DNA of 64,000 nt from JAIBAJ01 sp965284645 (GCA_965284645.1 OZ260106.1:3782001-3846000); one strand, 5' to 3'. Positions 44,258-52,688 are shown, counted from the stretch's first letter. Made by a program: numbers and translations. The notes: generated from the letters alone by a model not told the origin.

Positions 44258-44905
44258 TTACTTTTCTACCAGAAATACATAAATTTCTTTCGGACCGTGT
44301 GCACCCATCACCAAGGTTTTTTCGATATCTGCGCTGCGACTTGGACCGGCAATATTCGAAATAAGGGAAGGCAAATTACCTTGATACTTCTCTTTTAGTG
44401 CGGCATAGGCATCTTTCAAGTCCATTACGACTTGAGAGGTATAAGCAATCACCACATGCGTATCAGGGTAGGTAGGTAATTTACGGCCTGAAGCTTGCTT
44501 TGAACTAACCATAATCGAACCGTACCGGGCTACCAAACTTTCGCAGGCCCCAATACCAATTTTCGTTTCGGCAATGCGGCTTAAGTCCGAAATATAGGAA
44601 ATGCCAGCCTTGGTTAAAAACTCCTGAAGCTTGGGTTCCAAACAAAGAATGTTGGACCAACGGTGTTGATCGTAGGTTTCTTTTAATTGTTCAATTAAAT
44701 CCTGTTCATTTTCACAAAAAGAAAACTTCCCTGTTAAGGCCGTAAAATTCTTCGCAAATACTAATTCCAAGGGATCAGGATCTTCAACATAAACCGATGA
44801 AGTTAAATCAACTTGGGCATACTGGTCTTTCGATTTAGGAATGAGGGCGTTGCGAACTTTCTTGAGAACACGTTCCCTACTTTCTGTATCTTTTGTTGTA
44901 AGCAT
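44258..44905 (-). CDS. LUD-domain protein (LutC/YkgG-type)
   Basis: 215 aa. The LUD domain motifs are GIGACESLVARYGSIMVSSK, GRKLPTYPDTHVVIAYTSQV and the C-terminal IAGPSRSADIEKTLVMGAHG. LutC-type proteins are part of lactate utilisation, but in Bacteroidota a lone LUD gene often precedes cdsA without lutAB, so a different role is likely. A TATCTTTG promoter lies just upstream. Confidence 0.88.
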   Translation of the reverse strand: MLTTKDTESRERVLKKVRNALIPKSKDQYAQVDLTSSVYVEDPDPLELVFAKNFTALTGKFSFCENEQDLIEQLKETYDQHRWSNILCLEPKLQEFLTKAGISYISDLSRIAETKIGIGACESLVARYGSIMVSSKQASGRKLPTYPDTHVVIAYTSQVVMDLKDAYAALKEKYQGNLPSLISNIAGPSRSADIEKTLVMGAHGPKEIYVFLVEK

Positions 44906-44910
44906 TAGGG

Positions 44911-44918
44911 CAAAGATA
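44911..44918 (-). promoter_or_regulatory. -7 promoter box (TATCTTTG, minus strand)
   Basis: Matches TAnnTTTG and ends 5 bases before the LUD start at 44905; probable promoter of LUD-DUF2007-cdsA. Confidence 0.6.
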
Positions 44919-45046
44919 AACCCATTTTCGTCATATCAATCTATTCCTAAATACAGGTTTACATAAATTAACCAAACCCAGGCCTGCATGCATTTTTATA
45001 CACAGTTTAGTTTCCAAGTAAAAATCAAAATAAAGCACCAAAAGCC

Positions 45047-45198
45047 AAGTATACAGCGCGTAAGGGATTGCAGTGGAAATCCTTTTTGTGAGGGACGAGC
45101 AAAAAGATTGGAACGAAAAGCCCGACCCGCAGGGATACGCCCTAACCTATCAAAATTTCATTGTTTTGATTATCCAAGTAAGCAACCAAGGCGGCGGA
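45047..45198 (-). repeat. GC-rich structured repeat, copy 6 (element C, second subtype)
   Basis: Nearly identical to 51421-51570. In element sense it is on the minus strand. The hairpin is CTTTTTG (45082-45088) / CAAAAAG (45100-45106), flanked by the cores GGGATTGCAGTGGAAATCC and GATTGGAACGAAAAGCCCGA. The similarity runs past the stop codon into about the last 16 codons of the gene at 45150. Confidence 0.85.
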
Positions 45199-46349
45199 GT
45201 TAGAGAAAATACGAGGTTTTTCAGACGGGGGTAATCCACCATGAGACGCATTAATCGGTAGCGAAACCGCAATTCTTGTCCAAATTTTTGCTCGATGCGC
45301 TGATCGTAATGTTGCAGGGCAGTTGGACTAAAATCGTTGGTATGAAAGGCTTTCACGGTTTGTTCGGCGGCTAAAATTCCGCTCCAAAGTGCTTTATCGA
45401 TGCCGTGGCCAAACAGGGGATCGATTAAGCTGGCGGCATCACCACAGAGCAAAAACCGTTGACCGCTCAAGGGTGACTTTTTAGTCCAGATTGGTAAGGG
45501 AAAACCATTGACAGGCCCAGACCGGGTGGCCATTTTAAAGCGGTTGGCCAAGCTAGGATGAGCGATAATTGCGTCCAAGGTTTTGCGAATATCCGTAGGC
45601 TGGGAATCCTTTTTCAGTTTGTCGTTGATGATACCGAATCCAACATTGGCCCAGCCATTTTGGAGGGGGAAAATCCAGAAATAGGACGACATTCCGTGGA
45701 TGTAATGAAACTCATTTTCGCCTTGTTTAATTCCTTCAATGCCTTGGTAATAGGCCCTTACAGCCGAATAAACGGTTTGGTTTTCCGTGGTAGGATGCAC
45801 TAAATTCCGCTTGACCACCGAATGTGCCCCATCACAGCCAATGGCCATTCCTACCTTGACTTTAGCTCCATTTTGGAAGGTACAAGCCACATGGCTGGGG
45901 TAATTCTCGATTTTCTGGAGTTTATGGTTTAGAAAAAGAGCCGTTTCCGTTTCCGACTCCACCAAATTAAAAAGAAAATGGTCGAAATCGAGGCGTTTGC
46001 TATTGTAGGAAAAGGAAAGCCATTGGTAGCTCAGCTTTTTGTTGCCTGGCAAAATAGCCGCCGAAGAATGCACTTGTTCTTTGGATACAAAACTACGCAA
46101 TTGCTTACCCCAAGCAGGATTCAGATAATCAAGGGCTTTGAAAGACGGGCCTGGAATGGCATCGCCGCACACTTTATCGCGGGGGAAGCTTTCCTTATCA
46201 AAGAGGGCCACTTTCAGTCCTTTACCGTGCAAGGCCAAGGCACAGGCAGTACCGGCCGGACCTGCACCGAATATGGCCACATCAAAATCCAAAACTTCAG
46301 GAAATATTGAATCGAGTGGCGAGGAAGGTGAAGGCGGATAAGCAGGCAT
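45150..46349 (-). CDS. FAD-dependent geranylgeranyl reductase-family oxidoreductase
   Basis: 399 aa from the ATG at 46349 (a GTG at 46358 would add three residues but overlaps a TATTTTCG promoter-like box). The Rossmann FAD site is FDVAIFGAGPAGTACALALH, followed by DKESFPRDKVCGDAIPGPSF and the second FAD motif FLLCGDAASLIDPLFGHGID. This family reduces isoprenoid chains or acts on related lipids. The final codons (PPPWLLTWIIKTMKF) fall in the repeat element. Confidence 0.9.
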   Translation of the reverse strand: MPAYPPSPSSPLDSIFPEVLDFDVAIFGAGPAGTACALALHGKGLKVALFDKESFPRDKVCGDAIPGPSFKALDYLNPAWGKQLRSFVSKEQVHSSAAILPGNKKLSYQWLSFSYNSKRLDFDHFLFNLVESETETALFLNHKLQKIENYPSHVACTFQNGAKVKVGMAIGCDGAHSVVKRNLVHPTTENQTVYSAVRAYYQGIEGIKQGENEFHYIHGMSSYFWIFPLQNGWANVGFGIINDKLKKDSQPTDIRKTLDAIIAHPSLANRFKMATRSGPVNGFPLPIWTKKSPLSGQRFLLCGDAASLIDPLFGHGIDKALWSGILAAEQTVKAFHTNDFSPTALQHYDQRIEQKFGQELRFRYRLMRLMVDYPRLKNLVFSLTPPPWLLTWIIKTMKF

Positions 46350-46479
46350 GGCGGCCACGAAAATACCTTATCTGAGCATAGGTTGGGCTTTGAAATTTGG
46401 TAAATTAAAGCGTAGTAAGAGAGAGCCTGGATTCGGCTAGTGACGACCAAACGGTTGCAATTTTTTTTAAAGGGTATTA

Positions 46480-46619
46480 GGCGGGCCCTTTTCGCAAAAA
46501 CCAGAGTACCCCGAATGAGGCATTGGCAAGGCGAAAAGGCCGGGCTATTCGCTGCAAATCCTCGCGCCTTTCGCTTACGCTCAGGCCGCTGTGGGTTTTC
46601 CGCTGCTATCCCTGCCCGA
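46480..46619 (+). repeat. GC-rich structured repeat, copy 7 (element C)
   Basis: Hairpin arms CCTTTTCGC (46487-46495) and GCGAAAAGG (46531-46539); cores CGGGCTATTCGCTGCAAATC and GTGGGTTTTCCGCTGCTATC. It is located between divergent genes, so it is not 3' of a same-strand gene. Small ORFs across it are shadows. Bases 46620-46974 contain nothing that I recognise. Confidence 0.87.
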
Positions 46620-46974
46620 AGAGAGCGTGCGGGTACTTGGGTTTTGGTGGTTTAAATAAAGTGAGTAAGAATGGGGGAAGTACCTGTTTTGTTTTAGATA
46701 AGGAAGAAGGGAATGGCAGTAGAAGAATTAGTTTGGTGATGGTAGATAGCAAGAAAGAGTTTATTTATATATGCTGTTTATTAAGCGGAAGTTAATTTTA
46801 TAATAGCACATTTTTGTAAATTATTTCAGTCTATATTTAAAGGGAGATTTTGGGTTGGGGGAAATGAAAGAAGGATATAAACTAGTTCTCGGCTATTTTA
46901 TATTGGTAGCTCAAAGTCGAACATTTGTGCTGATATTAAAAGACATATTAAAACTAGCTAAAATTAATAAACCT

Positions 46975-48162
46975 ATGAAACATTACAACGCTTTACTGTT
47001 CTTACTTTTATTTTCATCAACAACAGTTTTCGGACAACTTTGGAACAAACAAAATGCGATTTGGTCATTCTCTACAACAGTATTTGGAGGAGAAAGCCAA
47101 GAGCATTATTCAGTCCATCACGACACTATAATTCAGGGAATAACTTGTAAGAATTATTGGGAAGAATCGAGATATATAATTGTTCCAATTAACCAAGTTA
47201 CGTCAGTTTCCGACCTTGCACCATTCTATACTTACGAGGACGATAGTGTGGTTTATGAATATGGTCTGTCAAATTTGAGTGCAAATTTTGATACCTTATA
47301 CAATTTTAAGGCAAGACCAAATGATAGCTGGACTTTTAAAAACGAGAATATTGACAGTAATAGCTTATTCAGAATTACAGTAACAGATACAGGGCATGCA
47401 GTATTTGGACAGTCGAGCCTTTACTATTTGGCTGTGGTTTACACTTTCCTTAATCAGAGTTCAACAGCGTTTACAATTGTTGATACAATCTATGAAGGTT
47501 TTGGTGGCAGAAGCCTGCCTTTTCCTCAATGGAGGTATATTAATTTTCAAGAAGAGCCGCTTTACACAATGAACTGTTACAGTGACACCAACATATCATG
47601 GGGAACCAACTGTGAACTAACTATTGGAAACTGTATTGCAAATTTCTATACCTATGCCGATTCAATAAATCCGCATAATTGGTTTTTGGTAAATTCCTCT
47701 ACAAGTATAAACCCTTACAGCTGCCTTTGGTCTTGGGGCGACGGGACCTATGACACTATTCCTTTCCCGACTCACACCTATGATTCAGCTGGAACGTACT
47801 TTATTAATTTAACCATAGATGATGGCTTAGGTTGCAACTCGAATACTGTTCGCCCAGCAGATGTGTATAAAACCGAAGCAAATATGGTTACAATTAGTGT
47901 TATTAGCCCTCAGCAAGTGGGTGTTCAACAGGTAAACCAACCTAACGACTTTTTTAATGTTTATCCAAACCCTGCCTTATCAAAAATAACAGTACAAGCC
48001 AACTCCAAACAAGCAACGCTAACCGACCTTACAGGCAAAACCCTACTAACAATCAAACTCAATAAGGGACAAGCGCAAATAGACGTTTCAAGCTTCGACA
48101 ATGGCATTTACTTCCTTCAAACCGATAACGGTCAAACACAAAAACTCATCATTCAACATTAA
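46975..48162 (+). CDS. Secreted PKD protein with T9SS type A sorting domain
   Basis: 395 aa from the ATG at 46975, where a signal peptide begins (MKHYNALLFLLLFSSTTVFG); the open frame extends 40 codons further upstream without family features. An N-terminal unknown domain (~25-225) is followed by a PKD domain (CLWSWGDGTYDTIPFPTHTY). The sorting domain is NVYPNPALSKITVQANSKQA to NGIYFLQTDNGQTQKLIIQ. AT-rich composition and isolation suggest an accessory gene. Confidence 0.85.
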   Translation: MKHYNALLFLLLFSSTTVFGQLWNKQNAIWSFSTTVFGGESQEHYSVHHDTIIQGITCKNYWEESRYIIVPINQVTSVSDLAPFYTYEDDSVVYEYGLSNLSANFDTLYNFKARPNDSWTFKNENIDSNSLFRITVTDTGHAVFGQSSLYYLAVVYTFLNQSSTAFTIVDTIYEGFGGRSLPFPQWRYINFQEEPLYTMNCYSDTNISWGTNCELTIGNCIANFYTYADSINPHNWFLVNSSTSINPYSCLWSWGDGTYDTIPFPTHTYDSAGTYFINLTIDDGLGCNSNTVRPADVYKTEANMVTISVISPQQVGVQQVNQPNDFFNVYPNPALSKITVQANSKQATLTDLTGKTLLTIKLNKGQAQIDVSSFDNGIYFLQTDNGQTQKLIIQH

Positions 48163-48185
48163 ACCTCGCTGCTAGGATAATAAAC

Positions 48186-48197
48186 GGACAAATGTCC
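48186..48197. promoter_or_regulatory. Palindrome GGACAAATGTCC
   Basis: A 12-bp inverted repeat upstream of the Xre-RES pair. The same half-site (GGACA/TGTCC) recurs around the -7 box at 48429-48453. It could be a distal operator or simply part of the repeat unit. Confidence 0.4.
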
Positions 48198-48224
48198 ATC
48201 TTCTAATTAGGGTAAATTTCATTA

Positions 48225-48378
48225 GTGATTTCGCCATTCAAATAGAGTTTTGGTGATAGACTTCCAGACGTCCAATAAATAAGGTTTCAGTTTGAGATTG
48301 GCTTATTGCATCGGTGCCCAGAACATTGGCAACAAGTTTAGTCCGCCCCATACCTGACATATAAAATTCATAGAATGA
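48225..48378 (+). repeat. ~150-bp cassette-flanking repeat R1
   Basis: Aligns along its length with 49449-49597 at roughly 70% identity. Shared blocks include GAGTTTTGGTGA, ACTTCCA, TAAATAA, GCTTA-TGCATC, TTGGCA, CTGACA and TAGAATGA. It lies just before the toxin-antitoxin operon in the same orientation as R2 just after it. No ORF. Confidence 0.75.
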
Positions 48379-48428
48379 AAAATATAGCGCAACTAGGCAT
48401 CAAAAATAAACTTTCCCATTAGGATATT

Positions 48429-48453
48429 TGTCCTACATTTGTGGACAGATGTC
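48429..48453 (+). promoter_or_regulatory. Promoter and operator of the Xre-RES operon
   Basis: TACATTTG (48434-48441) is a -7 box and lies inside the inverted repeat TGTCC (48429-48433) / GGACA (48443-48447). GGACAGATGTC (48443-48453) adds a second half-site. The antitoxin start is 18 bases downstream. This layout fits autoregulation by the antitoxin. Confidence 0.55.
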
Positions 48454-48470
48454 TATATTCTGAAATTATA

Positions 48471-48959
48471 ATGACAGCAATAGAAAAAATTGAAGGAAAA
48501 CTTGACAAGGAAATAGCTTCCTTCTTCAGAGCGAGCAAAATAAATGTTCGTAACAGACAGGTTACGTATGAAAAATTCTTGGAAGATAAAATGCTGATAA
48601 TTGTTGCTATTAGAGCAGGTATTCCATATTCTTTGTTTGACTTAATTCAAACCTACACGCCATTTTCAGAAAGTGATTGGGCGAATTTCCTCGACATATC
48701 GACAAAATCACTGCATAGATATAGGACTTCTCCTGAACACCATTTCAAACCAATCCATTCTGAGAAAATTATTGAAATGGCTGAAGTTACAAAAGTTGGT
48801 CTTGACGTATTTGGTAGTATCGAGAAACTCAAACTATGGCTTAATACACCAAGTTATGCACTCGGAAAACTAAAGCCAATAGAATTACTAAAAGACTCAT
48901 ACGGAAAGGAGATGGTTATTAGTGAACTTAACCGAATTAATCACGGAATTTTGGTATAG
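48471..48959 (+). CDS. Xre/MbcA/ParS-type antitoxin
   Basis: 162 aa from the ATG at 48471 (an upstream GTG lies in the promoter). An N-terminal Xre-like helical domain (ESDWANFLDISTKSLHRYRT) is followed by the toxin-binding C-terminal domain (VTKVGLDVFGSIEKLKLWLN, PSYALGKLKPIELLKDSYGK). It neutralises the RES toxin encoded directly after it and probably represses the operon. Confidence 0.92.
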   Translation: MTAIEKIEGKLDKEIASFFRASKINVRNRQVTYEKFLEDKMLIIVAIRAGIPYSLFDLIQTYTPFSESDWANFLDISTKSLHRYRTSPEHHFKPIHSEKIIEMAEVTKVGLDVFGSIEKLKLWLNTPSYALGKLKPIELLKDSYGKEMVISELNRINHGILV

Positions 48960-49418
48960 ATGAAGGTATTTAGACTTGCACGAGAAAAGCATGCAACTCC
49001 CTTATCAGGGAAAGGAGCTGCTAAGTATGGAGCAAGGTGGAATCCAGTAGGCATAGAGTTGATTTATACAGCTCAAAATAGGTCTTTAGCAATGGCGGAA
49101 GTTGCTGTTCATCTTACTTTGGCCACATTACCTGAGGATTATAGGATGATAACCATTGACATTCCTACTGACATAAAAGTTAAGCAAATAACAGAAGCTG
49201 ACTTACCACCAGACTGGAAAGAGTTTCCCCATCCAGTTTCTACACAAGCCATTGGAAGAGAATTTGTGACGGAAAATGAATATTGTGTATTAATTATACC
49301 ATCCGTGGTTACACAAGGAGACTATAATATGCTTATAAATCCAAACCATATTGACTTTTCAAAAATAACCATCACAAGTATTGATAAATTTCCATTTGAC
49401 AAAAGAATATTTAAATAA
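48960..49418 (+). CDS. RES-domain toxin
   Basis: 152 aa. The RES domain carries its three named residues: Arg in KYGARWNPVG, Glu in AMAEVAVHL and Ser in LIIPSVV. RES toxins of this class degrade NAD+. The start directly abuts the antitoxin stop. The pair is a complete toxin-antitoxin module between two related repeats. Confidence 0.92.
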   Translation: MKVFRLAREKHATPLSGKGAAKYGARWNPVGIELIYTAQNRSLAMAEVAVHLTLATLPEDYRMITIDIPTDIKVKQITEADLPPDWKEFPHPVSTQAIGREFVTENEYCVLIIPSVVTQGDYNMLINPNHIDFSKITITSIDKFPFDKRIFK

Positions 49419-49448
49419 AATCAACCGCCAAAAAGACCAAAGGCAATA

Positions 49449-49597
49449 TGTCATTTCGCCCTTCGAATTGAGTTTTGGTGAAAAACTTCCATCCGCTCTT
49501 TAAATAAAGTTTTAGTTGTATATTCGCTTAATGCATCTGTTCATAGACAGTTGGCAGAAACCTTATAGGATCATCTCACTGACAAACACTAGAATGA
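49449..49597 (+). repeat. ~150-bp cassette-flanking repeat R2
   Basis: Partner of R1, in the same orientation, directly after the RES gene and before the next gene. A weaker trace of a similar block (GAGTTTGGTGTTCAATAG, then AAGTTTAG) is at about 51280-51380, after the gene at 50863. Confidence 0.75.
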
Positions 49598-49641
49598 CTT
49601 TTGACCATGTTTTAATCTTTCACTTCTTAATTTCTAATGGC

Positions 49642-50859
49642 ATGAAAGCACTTAGCACCGTTTTTTTTCTCATAGCTTGTACTTGTAATTCTTTATCCCA
49701 AACAAACCCAACAGATGAAATACACATGGCTACTGATGCCACTGCTGTTGCCTATCATGCCTCATTACCTGAAACTTCTGCTGAAAAACCTGCTGAGCCA
49801 ATCGAATTACCGAATCTTCGCATTATAAAAAGCAATATTGGCAGCATTGCCCCAGAATTGATGCTTAGCAACCTCGAAGGGAATACCTACAGCCTACACA
49901 ATACCCAGGCAACTTACACATTGCTGCTATTTTACAACCCTGATTGCCCACACTGCCAAGAACAGTTGCCTATTTTGCAAGCAGTATATGACCTTTATTA
50001 CGATAGCCTCGACTTAGCCATATATGCCATAAACACCGGCAACCCCGACAAAAGCTACACTGGCAACTGGATAAATGTGAACGCCCCCATGGAACTGTTA
50101 TGGGCTGAAGGTTACGATGCAGTTGGAACTCCAGACTACTACCTGTTAGACTGCAATAAAACTATTCTGGCTAAACACTTTAATACAGAAGGCTTATCAA
50201 ACTTTGCCACTGGACTTGCCTCACAAAATACCAACATTGACTATTTTGTAACCCAAGAACTTATTGAAGAACTAAAGAAAAAATGCGTTGACCCGAAAGC
50301 GTTGACCACCGCTCAAAAAAAAGGCCTCTGTAATTCAATGGGTGTGCCTATTAATACTTTGTCTGAAAGTGCTCATATAAAAAACTGGGAATATAAACTT
50401 TCAACCTATTGCGGCTATACCCTCGAAACCATTCCTAAAAAACTCGAAGAGAAAGATGCCACTATGAAATTTAGAAAAACGGTTTACCATGCTTTTCATT
50501 TATATGCTCCTCATATCACTTGCTCGGATGGAAATGGACAAGGGAGTCTCGTCATGAGCATGGTGGTGAATGGTCAACAAGGCTTTCTTAAAAAACTTTG
50601 CGGCTACACGGATGCAGGCCTGCCGATTGTCGGAGCTCACTACAGCAAGGTGGTTTTTGATATGAGCTATGATAATAATCGGGAACTGAATGCAATTAAT
50701 AAAATGATTGATTTTTACAAAACAGATCAAATCAGTAGAGAAAGATATCAAGCGGGAAAAGCAATTATAGAACAATGTTTTAAGAATTATGAAACATGGA
50801 AAACGAAAGAAGGTAGCTGGGGAAGTGAATGGAAGAAGCTAAACCCAAATGAGCGGTAA
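49642..50859 (+). CDS. Secreted thioredoxin-fold protein with unknown C-terminal domain
   Basis: 405 aa from the ATG at 49642, where the signal peptide starts (MKALSTVFFLIACTCNSLSQ). Residues ~65-205 form a thioredoxin-like domain with the active-site motif CPHC (NPDCPHCQEQLPIL). The following ~200 residues (from VTQELIEELKKKC) are Cys-containing, helical and not recognised; phrases include YHAFHLYAPHITCSDGNGQG. An extracytoplasmic redox role is likely. The next gene starts 3 bases after its stop. Confidence 0.8.
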   Translation: MKALSTVFFLIACTCNSLSQTNPTDEIHMATDATAVAYHASLPETSAEKPAEPIELPNLRIIKSNIGSIAPELMLSNLEGNTYSLHNTQATYTLLLFYNPDCPHCQEQLPILQAVYDLYYDSLDLAIYAINTGNPDKSYTGNWINVNAPMELLWAEGYDAVGTPDYYLLDCNKTILAKHFNTEGLSNFATGLASQNTNIDYFVTQELIEELKKKCVDPKALTTAQKKGLCNSMGVPINTLSESAHIKNWEYKLSTYCGYTLETIPKKLEEKDATMKFRKTVYHAFHLYAPHITCSDGNGQGSLVMSMVVNGQQGFLKKLCGYTDAGLPIVGAHYSKVVFDMSYDNNRELNAINKMIDFYKTDQISRERYQAGKAIIEQCFKNYETWKTKEGSWGSEWKKLNPNER

Positions 50860-50862
50860 ATT

Positions 50863-51216
50863 ATGGATGGAATTAAAGCTGTAGCTGACGTGATTTGGAA
50901 TGTAATCAGTTTTATTATTGGTTACTATAACAATAAAGAACAATATGATGATTTTTTTAGGTTTATTAAGTTAATTGCTCCATACGTAGTTGCTATTGCC
51001 ACATTTGCTTTTGTATTATTAAGGTTTCAGGAAAAAGTTGAGCAGTTAGCAAATCCAACAAAATTTAATGTTGTTATATTTTATTTAACCTTAGTTCTTA
51101 TAGCTTTCGCATGTGCCGTGGTTGTGTTCAAATTTTGGAGTATTATTTTGCTAACTATACTTGTCCTTATTTCTTTAATAATACTGTTAATATTACTCTA
51201 TAATTTATTAAGTTAA
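50863..51216 (+). CDS. Small membrane protein of unknown function
   Basis: 117 aa. Three hydrophobic segments are visible (LIAPYVVAIATFAFVLL, FNVVIFYLTLVLIAFACAVV, SIILLTILVLISLIILLIL), with a soluble N-terminal ~35 residues. It is very AT-rich. Only 3 bases separate it from the thioredoxin-fold gene, so the two are probably one unit. No function was recognised. Confidence 0.7.
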   Translation: MDGIKAVADVIWNVISFIIGYYNNKEQYDDFFRFIKLIAPYVVAIATFAFVLLRFQEKVEQLANPTKFNVVIFYLTLVLIAFACAVVVFKFWSIILLTILVLISLIILLILLYNLLS

Positions 51217-51420
51217 ACCAAACAAAATTTCGAACAACTTTCACATTAAGATGGCATTCATTAATAGTTACGTCCCAAAAGGCTGAGTTTGGTGTTCAAT
51301 AGAAAGTCTTTTGGTTAATGGAAGTTTAGTTTTTTCAATTAAGTTTTGTAATAAATCGCCTGCACTTAGGGAAGCTGAAGAACAATACAAGCATAAATAA
51401 AAACAAACCACCTAAACCCA

Positions 51421-51570
51421 GGTATACAGCGCGTAAGGGATTGCAGTGGAAATCCTTTTTGTGAGGGACGAGCAAAAAGATTGGAACGGAAAGCCCGACC
51501 CGTAGGGATACGCCCTAAACAATCAACATTTCATGGTTTTGATTGTAAAGTTTGTACCCTAGGCGGCGGG
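51421..51570 (-). repeat. GC-rich structured repeat, copy 8 (element C, second subtype)
   Basis: Almost the same as 45047-45198, including the CTTTTTG/CAAAAAG hairpin. It lies just 3' of the lipoprotein gene at 51610, in its direction. The part corresponding to coding DNA at 45150-45198 is here non-coding, followed by the GCATTAGAAATTC sequence related to the ends of element A. Confidence 0.85.
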
Positions 51571-51609
51571 GCTAAAACCTGCTACCGCATTAGAAATTCT
51601 TAATGGGGT

Positions 51610-52674
51610 TTAAGGTTTATACACAATAACTTGGTTCTTGCCCCAAAACAAACAGGTGCCATCGGGCTTTACACCCATGCCCTGGTAGTTTTGGTCGAGG
51701 AATTCGGTGGTGCCTACCATATCCGAAACGGCTATGCTGGCAAATTGCTCGTCTTTGAAGTATGACATGGAATTTTTATCACCTAGCAACCACATGCGTT
51801 TGTTTACCTTGTCCCAAAACAGGGTAGAAAAGCTGTGTTGGGAAGGGTCGTAATGGGGGGATTGGAAATCGTAGGTGAAGGTTTCGGTGGCGATATCAAA
51901 GCGGCAGATTTTGCCACCGCTCATGATCCAAAGCCTTTGTTGGTCATCCACCTGCAAGCTAATTCGATTGGGCGAGGTGAAAAGGGGTTGTAGGCTATTG
52001 TATCCGTATTGTGGGGAGTTTAGCGGTGTGAGAAAGTCGGGATTGGCGCCATAGGGTAAGCGGTAAAGCTTCTTTTCTATGGAATCTACCATCCAAAAGG
52101 TTTTGTTGGCATCGATGGTGAGGGCATCGAAGTTGCAATAATCGGCTGAAACGCCGCTATTGAAACTCTTCCATTTAATGATGCTGCCAAACTTTTTATA
52201 CGCCAAACTCAATTGTCCAGTCCCGCTTCGGATAAACCAAACGGTATCGTTGATAAAGTGAAAGTAGTCGGTATGGAGGGATGTTTCATAGGCCATTCGA
52301 ATTTGAGTTTCATCGGAATAGAGGTGACCATTCATATTAAAGCCACCGATGAGTTGTCGGTTATTGTTGAAGGCATAATCGTTCCAGGCTTGGATGGTTT
52401 GATTGGGGGTTGGAATTTCGGACTGAAGATTTACGCCGGGCACCAATTTACGGTTATCGAAACCGCCCATGAGCACTTTTACACCGGGAAACACAGCGGC
52501 CCATTCGCCTTTTTCGCTCATGGCAAAACCTATGGTGGTATCAGCGAACCAATCGTAAGTGGAGGCATTTACGATACCTTTTGCTGCAAGGGAATTGTCG
52601 GGACAATCCTTTTTGCAGGCTTGGAATATAAGGAGCAAGGCCACAAAGGCTGAATACAATCGTAGGTTTTGCAT
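51610..52674 (-). CDS. Lipoprotein with propeller-like repeats
   Basis: 354 aa. The lipobox is LLIFQAC followed by KKDCPD. Short beta phrases (NKTFWMVDSIEKKLYRLPYG, QQRLWIMSGGKICRFDIATE, NKRMWLLGDKNSMSYF) resemble SMP-30/NHL-type propellers. It is the last gene of the large minus-strand cluster, 14 bases after the 1916-aa gene. The function is unknown. Confidence 0.75.
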   Translation of the reverse strand: MQNLRLYSAFVALLLIFQACKKDCPDNSLAAKGIVNASTYDWFADTTIGFAMSEKGEWAAVFPGVKVLMGGFDNRKLVPGVNLQSEIPTPNQTIQAWNDYAFNNNRQLIGGFNMNGHLYSDETQIRMAYETSLHTDYFHFINDTVWFIRSGTGQLSLAYKKFGSIIKWKSFNSGVSADYCNFDALTIDANKTFWMVDSIEKKLYRLPYGANPDFLTPLNSPQYGYNSLQPLFTSPNRISLQVDDQQRLWIMSGGKICRFDIATETFTYDFQSPHYDPSQHSFSTLFWDKVNKRMWLLGDKNSMSYFKDEQFASIAVSDMVGTTEFLDQNYQGMGVKPDGTCLFWGKNQVIVYKP

Positions 52675-52688
52675 GAGGAGGGTGTGGT

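Noticed and set aside
46440..46795. Two overlapping plus-strand ORFs
   Set aside because: They lie across element C copy 7; the Arg/Cys/Gly-rich products come from the GC-rich repeat.
48225..49597. Classical integron with attC sites
   Set aside because: No IntI gene is in the window and the repeats lack clear RYYYAAC/GTTRRRY core sites, so only a cassette-like arrangement is proposed.
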